A DNA stretch of 64,000 nucleotides from Chelativorans salis (GTDB lineage Bacteria; Pseudomonadota; Alphaproteobacteria; Rhizobiales; Rhizobiaceae), in the NCBI RefSeq assembly GCF_025336525.1, contig NZ_JAOCZP010000013.1:52252-116251 (forward strand). The letters are read 5' to 3'. The notes under the pieces were generated by a model. It did not search any database and had not been told where the DNA came from. It was given only the letters and a program-made list of their open reading frames with translations. Positions 51,973 through 60,840 of this stretch are shown one piece after another (position 1 is the first letter of the stretch; each line of letters starts with the position of its first letter). Position numbers and translations under genes: made by a program.

Positions 51973-51992
51973 AAGTGAACACGTTTTCACTT
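51973..51992. promoter_or_regulatory. LacI-type operator 1 (AAGTGAA-N6-TTCACTT)
   Basis: A perfect 7-bp-arm palindrome with the CACGTT centre upstream of the sugar-binding protein gene. It shares the core TGAACACG-Y-TTTCA with a second site near the LacI gene, so both are probably bound by that regulator. Confidence 0.75.
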
Positions 51993-52137
51993 AGGCGTCA
52001 ATCCCGCCATGGGCACCAGGAAATCAACGCGCGCCGAAAGCCTGGCTCACGCTGTGGATTGTCATCAAACAGACGCATTTCAAAGGGCAGCGGGGCACGC
52101 TCCCTTGACAGCGATCTTCTTTGCGGAAAGATGAAAG

Positions 52138-52157
52138 AAGTGAACACGCTTTCAAAA
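52138..52157. promoter_or_regulatory. LacI-type operator 2 near the lacI-like gene
   Basis: AAGTGAA-CACGCT-TTCAAAA: the left arm is identical to operator 1 and the right arm is degenerate in the last three bases. It lies 22 bases before the regulator start, consistent with weaker autoregulation. The two sites are 165 bases apart, allowing DNA looping. Confidence 0.7.
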
Positions 52158-52178
52158 ATTGCACGATAGGCCGGATAT

Positions 52179-53228
52179 TTGACGGGAAAGCCTGAGGGAA
52201 CCCAGCAGCGGGCGACGGCGGAGATGGTGGCAAGGGCGGCCCAGGTCTCGCGCGCCGCCGTCTCGCGCGCCTTCAACCCGCAAGCGCCCCTGAAGCCGGA
52301 GAAGCGTGCGCGCATCCTGAAGATCGCCGAGGAGCTGAGCTACACGCCGGACCGCGCCGCCCGCGCGCTCGTCACGCGGCGCTCGCATCTCGTCGGCGTA
52401 ATTGTGCCTGACGTCTGCAGCCCCTGGGAAAGCCAGGAAGTCGACGCGCTGACGACGGCGCTGCAGGCAGAAGGTTTCGCCACGCTGCTCTTCAAGACGC
52501 GCATCGATTCCAGCATGGACGAGACGCTGCTTACCTATATGCGCGGTTTCAATCCCGATTCGGTGATCGTCTTCACCGAAAACGTGCGCCCGCACATGCT
52601 GTCCCGTTTCCTCGACCGGGCGGTGCCCATCTACGTCAACTATCTGATGGAACGCGAGGGCGACGGCACCTTGCCGCACGAGCCCGACGCGCTGTGCGAC
52701 CGCATCGACGTCAACCAGTGGGAGGGTATGGAACAGGCGGTGGCGTTGCTTGCAGGCTACGGCTGTCGGCGCATCGCCTATCTCTCCGGCAAGCCGGAGT
52801 CGCTGGGCCAGCAGGCGCGGCGCAAAACGCTCGAGGCGCTGATGGCAAGGCGGGGTCTGCCGGCACCCGTCATCGTCCCCGGCGACTTCAGCTACGACCG
52901 GGGTTACGCCGGCACGCTCGACCTGTTCCGGCTGGAGGGCGGCGCCGACGCCGTTTTTGCCGCCAACGACGAGAGCGCCTTCGGCGCGCTCGACGCGCTG
53001 CGCTACGAACTGAAGCTGCGCGTGCCCGAGGATGTGAAGGTGATCGGCTTCGACGACATCACCCAGTCGCATTGGCGCAGCTACAATCTCACCACCGTCA
53101 AGGTCGACCTCGAAGCCCGCGTACGCGCCCTGGTGCGCCTGATCCAGCGCCGGCTGAAGGCGCCGAACGCCCCCGCCCTCGCCGAGACGGTGCACACCCG
53201 CCTCGCGGTGCGCGGCACGGTGGGTTGA
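52179..53228 (+). CDS. LacI-family transcriptional regulator
   Basis: A 349-residue regulator. HTH: ATAEMVARAAQVSRAAVSRA; hinge: LSYTPDRAARALVTRRS; periplasmic-binding-like core: LVGVIVPDVCSPWESQEVDA and CEGDR-like VKVIGFDDITQSHWRSYNLT. The start is TTG at 52179; the next in-frame ATG would remove half the HTH. It diverges from the ABC sugar operon with two operators in the 300-base gap and is followed by a DUF5054 gene in the same orientation. Confidence 0.92.
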   Translation: MTGKPEGTQQRATAEMVARAAQVSRAAVSRAFNPQAPLKPEKRARILKIAEELSYTPDRAARALVTRRSHLVGVIVPDVCSPWESQEVDALTTALQAEGFATLLFKTRIDSSMDETLLTYMRGFNPDSVIVFTENVRPHMLSRFLDRAVPIYVNYLMEREGDGTLPHEPDALCDRIDVNQWEGMEQAVALLAGYGCRRIAYLSGKPESLGQQARRKTLEALMARRGLPAPVIVPGDFSYDRGYAGTLDLFRLEGGADAVFAANDESAFGALDALRYELKLRVPEDVKVIGFDDITQSHWRSYNLTTVKVDLEARVRALVRLIQRRLKAPNAPALAETVHTRLAVRGTVG

Positions 53229-53247
53229 ACCCGACAACAGGACACAA

Positions 53248-55197
53248 ATGACCGCCCGCATTCACCTGGTCTACAAGACCCATCTCGACATCGGCTTCAC
53301 CGACCACGCGGAGAAGGTGCGTCGGCTCTATCACGAGCGCTTCATCCCACAGGCGATCGCCACCGGCGAGCATTTCCATGCCGAGGACCCGGACAACCCG
53401 AAATTCATCTGGACCACGGGCGCCTGGCTCATCTGGGATCACCTCAATTCGCGCCCGAAGGACGAGGTGGCACGGCTGGAGCGCGCCATCGGGAAGGGGA
53501 TCATCCGCTGGCACGGCCTGCCCTTCACCACCCATTCGGAGCTGATGAGCCCAGCCCTCTTCCGCGCCGGCCTCTCCTTCTCCGCCGAACTCGACAAGCG
53601 TTTCGGCAAGAAGACAATCGCCGCAAAGATGACCGACGTGCCGGGGCACACGCGGGGAATCGTGCCGCTGATGGCGCAGGCCGGGCTCAAGTTCCTGCAC
53701 ATCGGCGTCAACACCGCCTGCCCGCCGCCCGACGTACCGGAAATCTTCCGCTGGCGCGCCCCGTCCGGCGAGGAAATCGTGGTGATGTATCAGCACTCCT
53801 ACGGTGAGACCCACCTGCCTAAGGGGTTTTCGGAGGGACTGAGCTTTGCCCATACCAACGACAATATGGGCCCGCAGCAGATCCACCAGGCGGTCGAGGT
53901 TCTGCGCGCCCTCTCCCACCGGCATCCGGACGCCGAAATCCGCGCGGCAACGCTGGAGGACTACGGTGCAATCCTGTGGGAGAACCGCGAGCGCTTCCCG
54001 GTCGTCGATCTGGAGCTCGGCGACAGCTGGATCCACGGCAGCGCCAGCGATCCGATCAAGACCCAGCGCTTCCTCGCCCTGCAGCGCCTCTACGACGCCT
54101 TTGAGGCGGAGGGCCTGACGCCCGCCCGGCAGGCCTTCGGCCGCGGCCTGACCATGGTTGCCGAGCACACCTGCGGCGTCGACATCAAAACCTTCCTGCG
54201 CGACGAGACCGCCTGGGACCGACGCGATTTCGAGACAGCGCGGGCGAAGGATTTCCGCTTCCGCTACGCGGAGGCCTCTTGGGCCGAGCAGCGCGCCTAT
54301 CTGGATGCGGCGGTCGAGGCGCTGTCAGAGGAGGACCGCACCCAGGCGGCAAAAGCCCTGGCGGAAGGCGCTATCCCTTCCGCACCGCCGATCCTGAGCC
54401 GGGCAAGTGAGAACGAAAGCATCGCCCTCGATGGCTGGCACGTCAAGATCGACCCCGAATGCGGCGACATCCGCACCCTGCAGCCGGCTGACGGCAAAAG
54501 GCTGCGGGGACTGGACAGCCCGCTCATCGGCTACCGCTACGAAAGCTACGACGCCGCCGATATGGCCCTCTACAGGGACAGCTATCTCACGGACCGCCCG
54601 GAATGGGCGATCCTCGACCACGACAAGCCGGGGCTCGAGCGGGCGCGCACGGCGCAGTCGGCCGTCTGGACCCCGCGCCTCCTCGGCATCGCCCAGACCA
54701 GGGAAAGGCTCATCGTCGCCACGGCCTTGCCCGAGACAGCCTACGAGAGGCTTGGCGCGCCGCGTCGTGTCGATTACGTCCTGTCGCAGGACGGGAGCGG
54801 GCTGGAGCTTACCGTCGTCCTGCGCCAGAAGCCGGCCAACCGCATGCCGGAAGCGGGTTTTCTGGAGTTCGCGCCGCACGGTGCGCAGAAATGGCACTTC
54901 CTCAAGACCGGCCTCTGGCAGGAGGCCGCGTGCACGGCACCGCACGGCGGCGGCGCATTGCAGGCAATTTCCGTCGCGCGTACCATGCTCGACGGCGAAA
55001 CACCGCTCAGGATCGCACCCCTCGACACGCCGCTCGTCGGCCCGCTCGGCCAGCCCTTCATGATCTTCCCAGAAGCGCCGCCCGCCTATGACGCCGGCCT
55101 GCGTTTCAACCTTCACAACAACAAATGGTGCACCAACTTTCCCATGTGGTGGGAAGGCCAGTTCGCCGCCCGCTTCCGCATCGCCATCGGGGGATAG
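53248..55197 (+). CDS. DUF5054 / GH38-like glycoside hydrolase domain protein
   Basis: A 649-residue protein starting IHLVYKTHLDIGFTDHAEKV, where the His-x-Asp resembles the zinc site of GH38 alpha-mannosidases; TDVPGHTRGIVPLMAQAGLK and LEDYGAILWENR are further conserved blocks. The C-terminal 250 residues are beta-rich. Function of the family is not established; a retaining glycosidase acting on the imported sugar is plausible. It lies 19 bases after the LacI gene. No signal peptide, so cytoplasmic. Confidence 0.8.
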   Translation: MTARIHLVYKTHLDIGFTDHAEKVRRLYHERFIPQAIATGEHFHAEDPDNPKFIWTTGAWLIWDHLNSRPKDEVARLERAIGKGIIRWHGLPFTTHSELMSPALFRAGLSFSAELDKRFGKKTIAAKMTDVPGHTRGIVPLMAQAGLKFLHIGVNTACPPPDVPEIFRWRAPSGEEIVVMYQHSYGETHLPKGFSEGLSFAHTNDNMGPQQIHQAVEVLRALSHRHPDAEIRAATLEDYGAILWENRERFPVVDLELGDSWIHGSASDPIKTQRFLALQRLYDAFEAEGLTPARQAFGRGLTMVAEHTCGVDIKTFLRDETAWDRRDFETARAKDFRFRYAEASWAEQRAYLDAAVEALSEEDRTQAAKALAEGAIPSAPPILSRASENESIALDGWHVKIDPECGDIRTLQPADGKRLRGLDSPLIGYRYESYDAADMALYRDSYLTDRPEWAILDHDKPGLERARTAQSAVWTPRLLGIAQTRERLIVATALPETAYERLGAPRRVDYVLSQDGSGLELTVVLRQKPANRMPEAGFLEFAPHGAQKWHFLKTGLWQEAACTAPHGGGALQAISVARTMLDGETPLRIAPLDTPLVGPLGQPFMIFPEAPPAYDAGLRFNLHNNKWCTNFPMWWEGQFAARFRIAIGG

Positions 55198-55277
55198 CCG
55201 GAGCCGGAACGCAACAGTGTCGGTTTCACCGGCCTGCGTTCGTCCTCCGACCGCAACCCAACGCAATGGAGGTCCCC

Positions 55278-55631
55278 ATGGCTTATGTCGACGGCTTCAT
55301 CCTCGCCGTACCGAAGGAAAACATCGAGGCCTATAAGAAGATGGCGCGGCTCGGCGAAGAGGTATGGAAAGAGTACGGCGCGCTCGACTATGTCGAGTGC
55401 ATCGGCGACGACGTCCCCTACGGCGAAGTCACCTCCTTCCCGCGCTCCGTGCAGGCGAAGGAAGACGAGATCGTCATCTTCGCCTGGATCGTCTACGAAT
55501 CGCGCGAGCACCGTGACGCGGTGATGGCCAAGGTGATGGCCGACCCGCGGATGCAGCCCGACTGGGAGAACATGCCCTTCGACGGCAAGCGTATGATCTT
55601 CGGCGGCTTTCAGCCGTTTCTGGGGCTTTAG
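55278..55631 (+). CDS. DUF1428 family protein
   Basis: A 117-residue protein matching the YbaA/DUF1428 pattern: AYVDGFILAVPKENIEAYKK, YGALDYVECIGDDVPYGEVT, FDGKRMIFGGFQPFLGL. It has a ferredoxin-like (ABM-type) fold in the family. No biochemical role is established. GGAGG lies before ATG 55278. It follows the DUF5054 gene by 80 bases and may be independent. Confidence 0.88.
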   Translation: MAYVDGFILAVPKENIEAYKKMARLGEEVWKEYGALDYVECIGDDVPYGEVTSFPRSVQAKEDEIVIFAWIVYESREHRDAVMAKVMADPRMQPDWENMPFDGKRMIFGGFQPFLGL

Positions 55632-55699
55632 GCGTCACAGTTGTCCGCACCGCCGTAAATGATCCTCCCGGGCATCGGGTAATTCCGAACGAACGGGCC

Positions 55700-55724
55700 G
55701 GAACTCTCGGTGCCCGGCGCCGTT
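55700..55724 (+). promoter_or_regulatory. EcfG-type general stress promoter (GGAAC-N16-CGTT)
   Basis: GGAAC (55700-55704), a 16-base spacer and CGTT (55721-55724) match the alphaproteobacterial EcfG consensus exactly in both boxes. It lies 73 bases before the small exported protein. This predicts induction under general stress and starvation through the PhyR-NepR-EcfG cascade. Confidence 0.65.
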
Positions 55725-55796
55725 CTTCTCCACTTAAGCGGAGAAGCTTCCGTCCACATGGAAGGAGGCGGAAAAGCCCTATCAATGGAGGATCAG

Positions 55797-56195
55797 ATGC
55801 ATATGCGTATTTTGACGGCCAGCGCATTGGCCCTGCTCCTGGCATCACCGGCTTTTGCCGATTGCCAGGAGGAGGTTTCAAACCTGGAAGAGGCGGTCAT
55901 CGCCGCCGAGACCGGCGCAGAAACGGGCGAGACCGAGATGCCTGCAACCGAACATCAGGAACAGGCGCTGGAGGAAGTTCAGACGGAAGGCGAGACGGCA
56001 GACACCGCTGTTACTGGCAGTGTCGAGGCTCTGTCGGAGCATCAGCGGGAAGTGCTGAGGGAGATGCCGGATGAAGACCGCACCGAGGCCAGCACCGTCT
56101 TGCGCGAAGCGCGCGATATGGCGGCAGCCGGCGACGAAGAAGGCTGCATGGACAAGCTGACGGAAGCGAAGACCCTGCTCGGCCTTGAAGAGTAG
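55797..56195 (+). CDS. Small exported acidic protein, unknown function
   Basis: A 132-residue precursor with a clear signal peptide (MRILTASALALLLASPAFAD). The mature part is acidic and Glu/Thr/Ala-rich with two cysteines (DCQEEV and EGCMDK), which could form one disulfide across a helical bundle. I do not recognise a family. GGAGG before ATG 55797 and an EcfG-like promoter support it as a real, stress-induced gene. An ATG two codons later is equally possible. Confidence 0.75.
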   Translation: MHMRILTASALALLLASPAFADCQEEVSNLEEAVIAAETGAETGETEMPATEHQEQALEEVQTEGETADTAVTGSVEALSEHQREVLREMPDEDRTEASTVLREARDMAAAGDEEGCMDKLTEAKTLLGLEE

Positions 56196-56215
56196 CCAGC
56201 CTTCCGCTTGCCAGC

Positions 56216-58420
56216 TCAATAGGTCGTCGTCACTCTCGCCTCGCCTTGCCGGTCGAGCACCTGGACGACGACCTCCGAGCCCGCCCGCGTGAGCGCCACA
56301 TCCAGGCTGCCGCCGGGCAGCGCAAGACCGCGCAGCGTCACCTCCTCCAGGAACTCCGGCAGCATCGGCCGGTGGAAGACCAGGGCAGGCCCGGCGCTGT
56401 CGAAGCGCATACCGAGGCAGGATTGCAGCATCGACAGCGGCGCCACGGCCGCCCAGGCCTGCGGCGCGCAGGCGACGGGATAGAAGGTGGGGCCGCGGCT
56501 GCGCTGGCGTGGGAAGCCGCAGAAGAGCTCCGGCAGGCGTCGAAGGTCGATATAGGTCGAGGCCATGAACAGCCCCTCGAAAACGCGCACCGCCTCCCCC
56601 CGGAATCCGTATCGGGCGAAGCCGGCGGCGATCAGCGCGTTGTCGTGCGGCCAGACCGAACCGTTGTGATAGCTCATTGGGTTGTACCGCGCCTCCGTCG
56701 TCGCGACGGTGCGGATGCCCCAGCCGGAGAAGGAGGGCCGGCCCATCAGGGTTCTCACCACCGAGGCTGCGCGCTCGGGATAGGCAATGCCCGTGAACAG
56801 CGTATGGCCGGCATTGGAGGCGCGCACGCAGCAGGGCTTCTTGTCGCCGTCGAGGGCCAGCACGTAGGTGTCGAGCTCTTCATCGAAGAACGCGCGGTCG
56901 AAGCGCGTGCGCAGTTCTTCGGCCGAGACCTCCAGTTCAAGAGCCCGGCCGCGCATGGACAGCGCGTCCGCCATCCGCGCCGCCGCCTTCCATGCTGCAT
57001 AGACATAGGCCTGCACCTCGGCCATGGCGATTGGCCCCACCGCCAGCCGCCCGTCGGCGTGGAAGACGGCGTCGTAACTGTCCTTCCAGCCCTGGTTGGA
57101 AAGGCCCTCCAGCGTGCGCCGGCCGTATTCGACGAAGCCGTCACCGTCGCGGTCGCCATAGTCGGTGATCCAGCGGAGTGCGGCCTCGATGCCGGGCCAT
57201 AGCGCGCGGATCGTCTCGAGGTCGCCGGTGCGTTCAAGATAGCTGCCGGCCAGCATGATGAACAGCGGCGTCGCGTCGACGCTGCCGTAGTAACAGCGGA
57301 ACGGCACCTCGCCCAGTTCCGCCATTTCGCCGTAGCGCACCTCGTGCAGGATCTTGCCGGGCTCTGCATCGGCGGCCGGATCCTCCTCGCGCGCCTGGTT
57401 GGCCGCCAGGTGCTTCAGCACGCCGCGGGCAATCGTCGGGTCGAGCCACAGGGTCTGAAGCGCGGTGATCAGCGCATCGCGGCCGAACACCGTGCTGAAC
57501 CAGGGAATACCGGCATAGGGGTAAGGCCCGTCCTCCGTCTCCGTCACCAGCATGTAGAGATCGGCCACGGCGCGGCGCACGGCCTCGTTGAAGACGTCGT
57601 TGGAGGTGGCCATCGAGGCTGCGTTGCCGACGGCTGCGCGCGTGGCGCGGCGCGCTTCGCGCAGGCCGGAGAAGAACTGGCGGCGTGGCGTCATCTCCCA
57701 GGGGCTTTCGCCGCAGGTGACCTCTATGAAGAACTGCCGCGTCTGCCGGGGCTTGAGCTCGATCTCGTAGATCGCGTGGTCGCCGGCAAGCTCCGTCGGT
57801 GTAGGGTCGAAACGCAGGTTCGTCTCGCGCCGCACGTGGTCGAGCCCGATATATGCCAGCTTCACACGATCGGCCGTCGCCTTCGGCGCGTGCATCCTGC
57901 CCCGCTTCGCCCGCCGCGCGCCGCGCACCTCGAAAAGGTCCGCGAAATCGGCGTCGAAGGCGAGCCCAATGCACACCGTCTGCGTCTCCTCGTCATAGTT
58001 GCGCACGCTCACGCGCTCGAAGCAGCTACCGTTCCACAAGAAGCGCGTTCGGCGGATGTGGATGAGATCGTGCTGCAGCTTCAGCGTCCCTTCCTCGTAG
58101 AGATCGGGATTGGCGAGATCGAAGGTCAGAAGCGCGTTGTCGTCACGCAGCATGGAGCTAAGGAGCAGCGGCCGCTCGCCGTTGATCGTCAGGAAGAGAT
58201 GCGAGAGATGGCGCGTGTCGCGGTGAAAGATGCCCTCGGGGCTGCCAGGCCCCGAGAGCGCATCGCCATTGTGGTCGAACATGGAGAAGGTGTCGCCATG
58301 CTTCTGCGTGCGCGGCCGCCGCTCCTGCAATGGCGCGGTGGCGGCAATGAAGAATTGCGGCGTGCGCACCGTGCCGAATTCGGCCGGCTGCGGGGCAAGA
58401 GAATCTGTGTGATCTTCCAT
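56216..58420 (-). CDS. Amylo-alpha-1,6-glucosidase / glycogen debranching enzyme-like
   Basis: A 734-residue protein. The N-terminal GDE_N domain (MFDHNGDALSGPGSPEGIFH, RDTRHLSHLFLTINGERPLL) is followed by an (alpha/alpha)6-barrel with AGIPWFSTVFGRDALITALQ, GWKDSYDAVFHADGRLAVGP and PHDNALIAAGFARYG, which include the conserved acidic residues. In alphaproteobacteria these pair with glycosyltransferases in stress-related gene sets; true debranching activity is not proven. It follows the GT4 gene by 30 bases on the same strand. Confidence 0.88.
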   Translation of the reverse strand: MEDHTDSLAPQPAEFGTVRTPQFFIAATAPLQERRPRTQKHGDTFSMFDHNGDALSGPGSPEGIFHRDTRHLSHLFLTINGERPLLLSSMLRDDNALLTFDLANPDLYEEGTLKLQHDLIHIRRTRFLWNGSCFERVSVRNYDEETQTVCIGLAFDADFADLFEVRGARRAKRGRMHAPKATADRVKLAYIGLDHVRRETNLRFDPTPTELAGDHAIYEIELKPRQTRQFFIEVTCGESPWEMTPRRQFFSGLREARRATRAAVGNAASMATSNDVFNEAVRRAVADLYMLVTETEDGPYPYAGIPWFSTVFGRDALITALQTLWLDPTIARGVLKHLAANQAREEDPAADAEPGKILHEVRYGEMAELGEVPFRCYYGSVDATPLFIMLAGSYLERTGDLETIRALWPGIEAALRWITDYGDRDGDGFVEYGRRTLEGLSNQGWKDSYDAVFHADGRLAVGPIAMAEVQAYVYAAWKAAARMADALSMRGRALELEVSAEELRTRFDRAFFDEELDTYVLALDGDKKPCCVRASNAGHTLFTGIAYPERAASVVRTLMGRPSFSGWGIRTVATTEARYNPMSYHNGSVWPHDNALIAAGFARYGFRGEAVRVFEGLFMASTYIDLRRLPELFCGFPRQRSRGPTFYPVACAPQAWAAVAPLSMLQSCLGMRFDSAGPALVFHRPMLPEFLEEVTLRGLALPGGSLDVALTRAGSEVVVQVLDRQGEARVTTTY

Positions 58421-58450
58421 GGCGCCACCTGTTTCGGCTCGTTTGAAGCC

Positions 58451-59545
58451 TCAAGCGACGACTGTCTGCGCACCGGTGCCGACAGCGTCGGCCGGGAACG
58501 GGACCGTCTCCAGACGATGGTGCAACAGACGATCGTAGACGTCCAGATAGTCCGCCGCCATCCGCTCGACACTGAAGCGTTCCTCGAAGGTGCGGCGTAC
58601 GCCGGCGCGGCTCAGGGAGCGGGCGCGTTCCACGGCCGCCGCCGCTTCCTCCACCGTGTTGACGATGAACCCGGAGACGCCGTCCTCCAGCACCTCTGGC
58701 ACTGAGCCGCGGCGGAAGGCGATCACCGGCGTGCCGCAGGCCATCGCCTCGATCATCACCAGGCCGAAGGGCTCCGGCCAATCGATGGGAAAGAGGAACG
58801 CCGCCGCCCTGCCCAGAAACGCCGCCTTCGCCCCGTCATTCACCTCGCCGATATATTCCACGTTGGGATGGTGGGCGATCATCGGCGCGATGATCTGGTC
58901 CCAGTAATCCTGATCGGCCCTGTCGACCTTGGCGGCGATCTTCAGCGGCATGCCGGCCAGCGCGGCGATTTCGATGGCGCGATCCGGCCGCTTCTCCGGC
59001 GAGATGCGCCCCAGGAACGCCAAATATCCCCCCTCGCCCGCCGGATCGAAAGGCAGGAGGTCGCGCGGCAGCCCGTGCTGCACCGTCGCCACCCAGTTGG
59101 CCAAGGGCAGCGGCCGGCGCTGGTCTTCGGAGATCGAGACCACCGGGATTTCCGGAAATGCCCGGTAGAACGGTTCGAGATCGGGAAGGTCGAGGCGCCC
59201 GTGCAGCGTGGTCACGGTGCGGTGCGCGAAGGGGCGGACAAGAGGAAAATGCAGAAGATCCATATGGAAATGCAGGACATCGAACATATCCGCCCGCTGC
59301 CGCACCTCCTCGAGCAGAATCAGATGATGCGGAATGGGGTCGCAGACGGTTGGGTTGAGCCTGAGGGCGCTTCCCGTCGAGGCGACGAGCTGCGCCGACG
59401 TCACGGAGTCGGCTGAGGCGAACAGCGTCACCTCGTGGGCTTGGCGAACAAGTTCTTCGGTCAAATAAGAAACAATGCGCTCCGTGCCGCCATAGAGCCT
59501 TGGAGGTACACGTTCGAACAGCGGCGCGATCTGGGCGATCTTCAT
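58451..59545 (-). CDS. GT4-family glycosyltransferase
   Basis: A 364-residue GT-B enzyme: MKIAQIAPLFERVPPRLYGG at the N-terminus, LAFLGRISPEKRPDRAIEIA for the sugar-nucleotide domain and EPFGLVMIEAMACGTPVIAF containing the E-x7-E motif. ATG 59545 with GAGGAGG upstream; a longer frame to 59647 lacks support. Donor and acceptor sugars are unknown. Encoded with the debranching-like enzyme, it may make or elongate a stress glucan or glycoside. Confidence 0.9.
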   Translation of the reverse strand: MKIAQIAPLFERVPPRLYGGTERIVSYLTEELVRQAHEVTLFASADSVTSAQLVASTGSALRLNPTVCDPIPHHLILLEEVRQRADMFDVLHFHMDLLHFPLVRPFAHRTVTTLHGRLDLPDLEPFYRAFPEIPVVSISEDQRRPLPLANWVATVQHGLPRDLLPFDPAGEGGYLAFLGRISPEKRPDRAIEIAALAGMPLKIAAKVDRADQDYWDQIIAPMIAHHPNVEYIGEVNDGAKAAFLGRAAAFLFPIDWPEPFGLVMIEAMACGTPVIAFRRGSVPEVLEDGVSGFIVNTVEEAAAAVERARSLSRAGVRRTFEERFSVERMAADYLDVYDRLLHHRLETVPFPADAVGTGAQTVVA

Positions 59546-59580
59546 CAGCAATACCTCCTCGCCATGAGCAAGCATCACAA

Positions 59581-59597
59581 AGGGCCGGCACGGCCCT
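59581..59597 (-). promoter_or_regulatory. Leader hairpin upstream of the GT4 gene
   Basis: AGGGCCG-GCA-CGGCCCT forms a perfect 7-bp stem 35 bases before the glycosyltransferase start. On the minus strand three Us follow, too few for a clear terminator. Possibly a leader structure. Confidence 0.3.
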
Positions 59598-59698
59598 TGG
59601 AACACCACTGGAGGGATCCGGGAAAGATTTAGGAGCAGCTTGGCCAAGTGGAAAGAGGTGCCGGCGAATTATCGTCAGCTGGCGCGGGCGACGAAAAC

Positions 59699-59767
59699 AG
59701 TTACCCAATCAGGAAACTATCCCTTGCGCATCAGCCGCGGAGAGGTTAGTTACCCAATCGGATAACT
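59699..59767. promoter_or_regulatory. Two tandem palindromes AGTTACCCAATC... before the GST gene
   Basis: AGTTACCCAATCAGGAAACT (59699-59718) and AGTTACCCAATCGGATAACT (59748-59767) are near-identical, each an imperfect palindrome with AGTT...AACT ends, 49 bases apart centre to centre. The second is 39 bases before the GST start. The form resembles sites of HxlR/MarR-type redox or electrophile sensors. No such regulator is encoded adjacent; the ArsR protein in the operon is an alternative. Confidence 0.7.
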
Positions 59768-59806
59768 TTTAACAGCGGCCCGACCGCCGCCATCCATGAG
59801 GAAACC

Positions 59807-60490
59807 ATGCCTCTCACGCTCTATCTCCACCCCCTTGCCTCCTACTGTCACAAGGTGCTGATCGCCCTTTACGAGAACCGCACCGCCTTCGAGGGCCGGA
59901 TCGTCGACTTCGCCGACGAGGCATCGAGCGCCGAGCTCTTCGCGCTGTGGCCGGTCGGCAAGATCCCCCTCCTGAGCGATACGGACCGCGACCGCACGGT
60001 GCCCGAGACCAGCATCATCATCGAATATCTGGACCGTCACCATCCCGGCCCCACCCCGCTCATCCCCGCCGACCCGGAGGAAGCGCTGGAAGCGCGGCTG
60101 TGGGATCGGTTCTACGACCTTTATGTCAGCACGCCGATGCAGAAGATCGTCACCGAAAAGATCAGGCCCGATGACAGCCGCGACCCGCATGGCGTGGCCG
60201 AAGCGCGGGCAATGCTCGAGATGGCCTATGGCATGATCGAGCAGCGCATGGCCGACAGGCGCTGGGCCGCCGGCGAGGCCTTCACCATGGCCGACTGCGC
60301 GGCCGCGCCCGCCCTCTTCTATCTCCAGGCCATCCAGCCTTACAGCGACAGCCACCCGAACGTCGCCGCCTATTTCGATCGCCTCGCCGAGCGCCCCTCC
60401 TTCATGCGCACGCTTGCCGAAGCGCAGCCCTACTTCCACCTCTTCCCCTATCGCGAGGCAATCCCCGCGCGCTTCCTGGAGGCGCAATGA
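59807..60490 (+). CDS. Glutathione S-transferase family protein
   Basis: A 227-residue protein with a thioredoxin-like N-domain (LYLHPLASYCHKVLIALYEN, VGKIPLLSD, ETSIIIEYLDRHHPG) and a helical C-domain (WAAGEAFTMADCAAAPALFY). The SYC motif provides a Ser/Cys at the usual catalytic place. Likely conjugates or reduces an electrophile with glutathione. Overlaps the ArsR gene by ATGA and lies behind two operator-like palindromes. Confidence 0.92.
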   Translation: MPLTLYLHPLASYCHKVLIALYENRTAFEGRIVDFADEASSAELFALWPVGKIPLLSDTDRDRTVPETSIIIEYLDRHHPGPTPLIPADPEEALEARLWDRFYDLYVSTPMQKIVTEKIRPDDSRDPHGVAEARAMLEMAYGMIEQRMADRRWAAGEAFTMADCAAAPALFYLQAIQPYSDSHPNVAAYFDRLAERPSFMRTLAEAQPYFHLFPYREAIPARFLEAQ

Positions 60491-60840
60491 TGCTGCAATC
60501 CGTCGATCTCGACCGCGCCTTCCACGCGCTCGCCGACCCGACCCGGCGCGGCATGGTCGACCGGCTGGCGCAGGGCCCTGCTTCGGTAAAGGAGCTGGCC
60601 GCGCCGCTCTCGATGGCACTGCCCTCGGTGATGAAGCATCTGCGGGTGCTCGAGGCCGGCGGCATCGTCCTGTCGGAAAAGGCCGGCCGCGTGCGCACCT
60701 ACCATATCGAGCCCGCGGCGCTGGCTGGCATCGAGGAATGGGTCTCCCGCCGCAAGGCAGCCTGGAACCGCCAGTTCGACCGCCTCGAGGCTTACCTGAC
60801 CGAAGAGACCGAAGACCCGCAGCAGGAGCCTGAAAAATGA
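60487..60840 (+). CDS. ArsR-family regulator
   Basis: A 117-residue winged helix: FHALADPTRRGMVDRLAQGP, then SMALPSVMKHLRVLEAGGIV and the wing EKAGRVRTYHIEPAAL. No metal-binding cysteine pair is visible, so it belongs to the non-metal group usually paired with SRPBCC proteins. It overlaps genes on both sides by ATGA. It could bind the upstream palindromes. Confidence 0.92.
   Translation: MMLQSVDLDRAFHALADPTRRGMVDRLAQGPASVKELAAPLSMALPSVMKHLRVLEAGGIVLSEKAGRVRTYHIEPAALAGIEEWVSRRKAAWNRQFDRLEAYLTEETEDPQQEPEK

Noticed and set aside
59581..59597. Leader hairpin of the GT4 gene considered as attenuator or riboswitch
   Set aside because: Short stem, only three Us, and no conserved riboswitch core; kept as a low-confidence structure.
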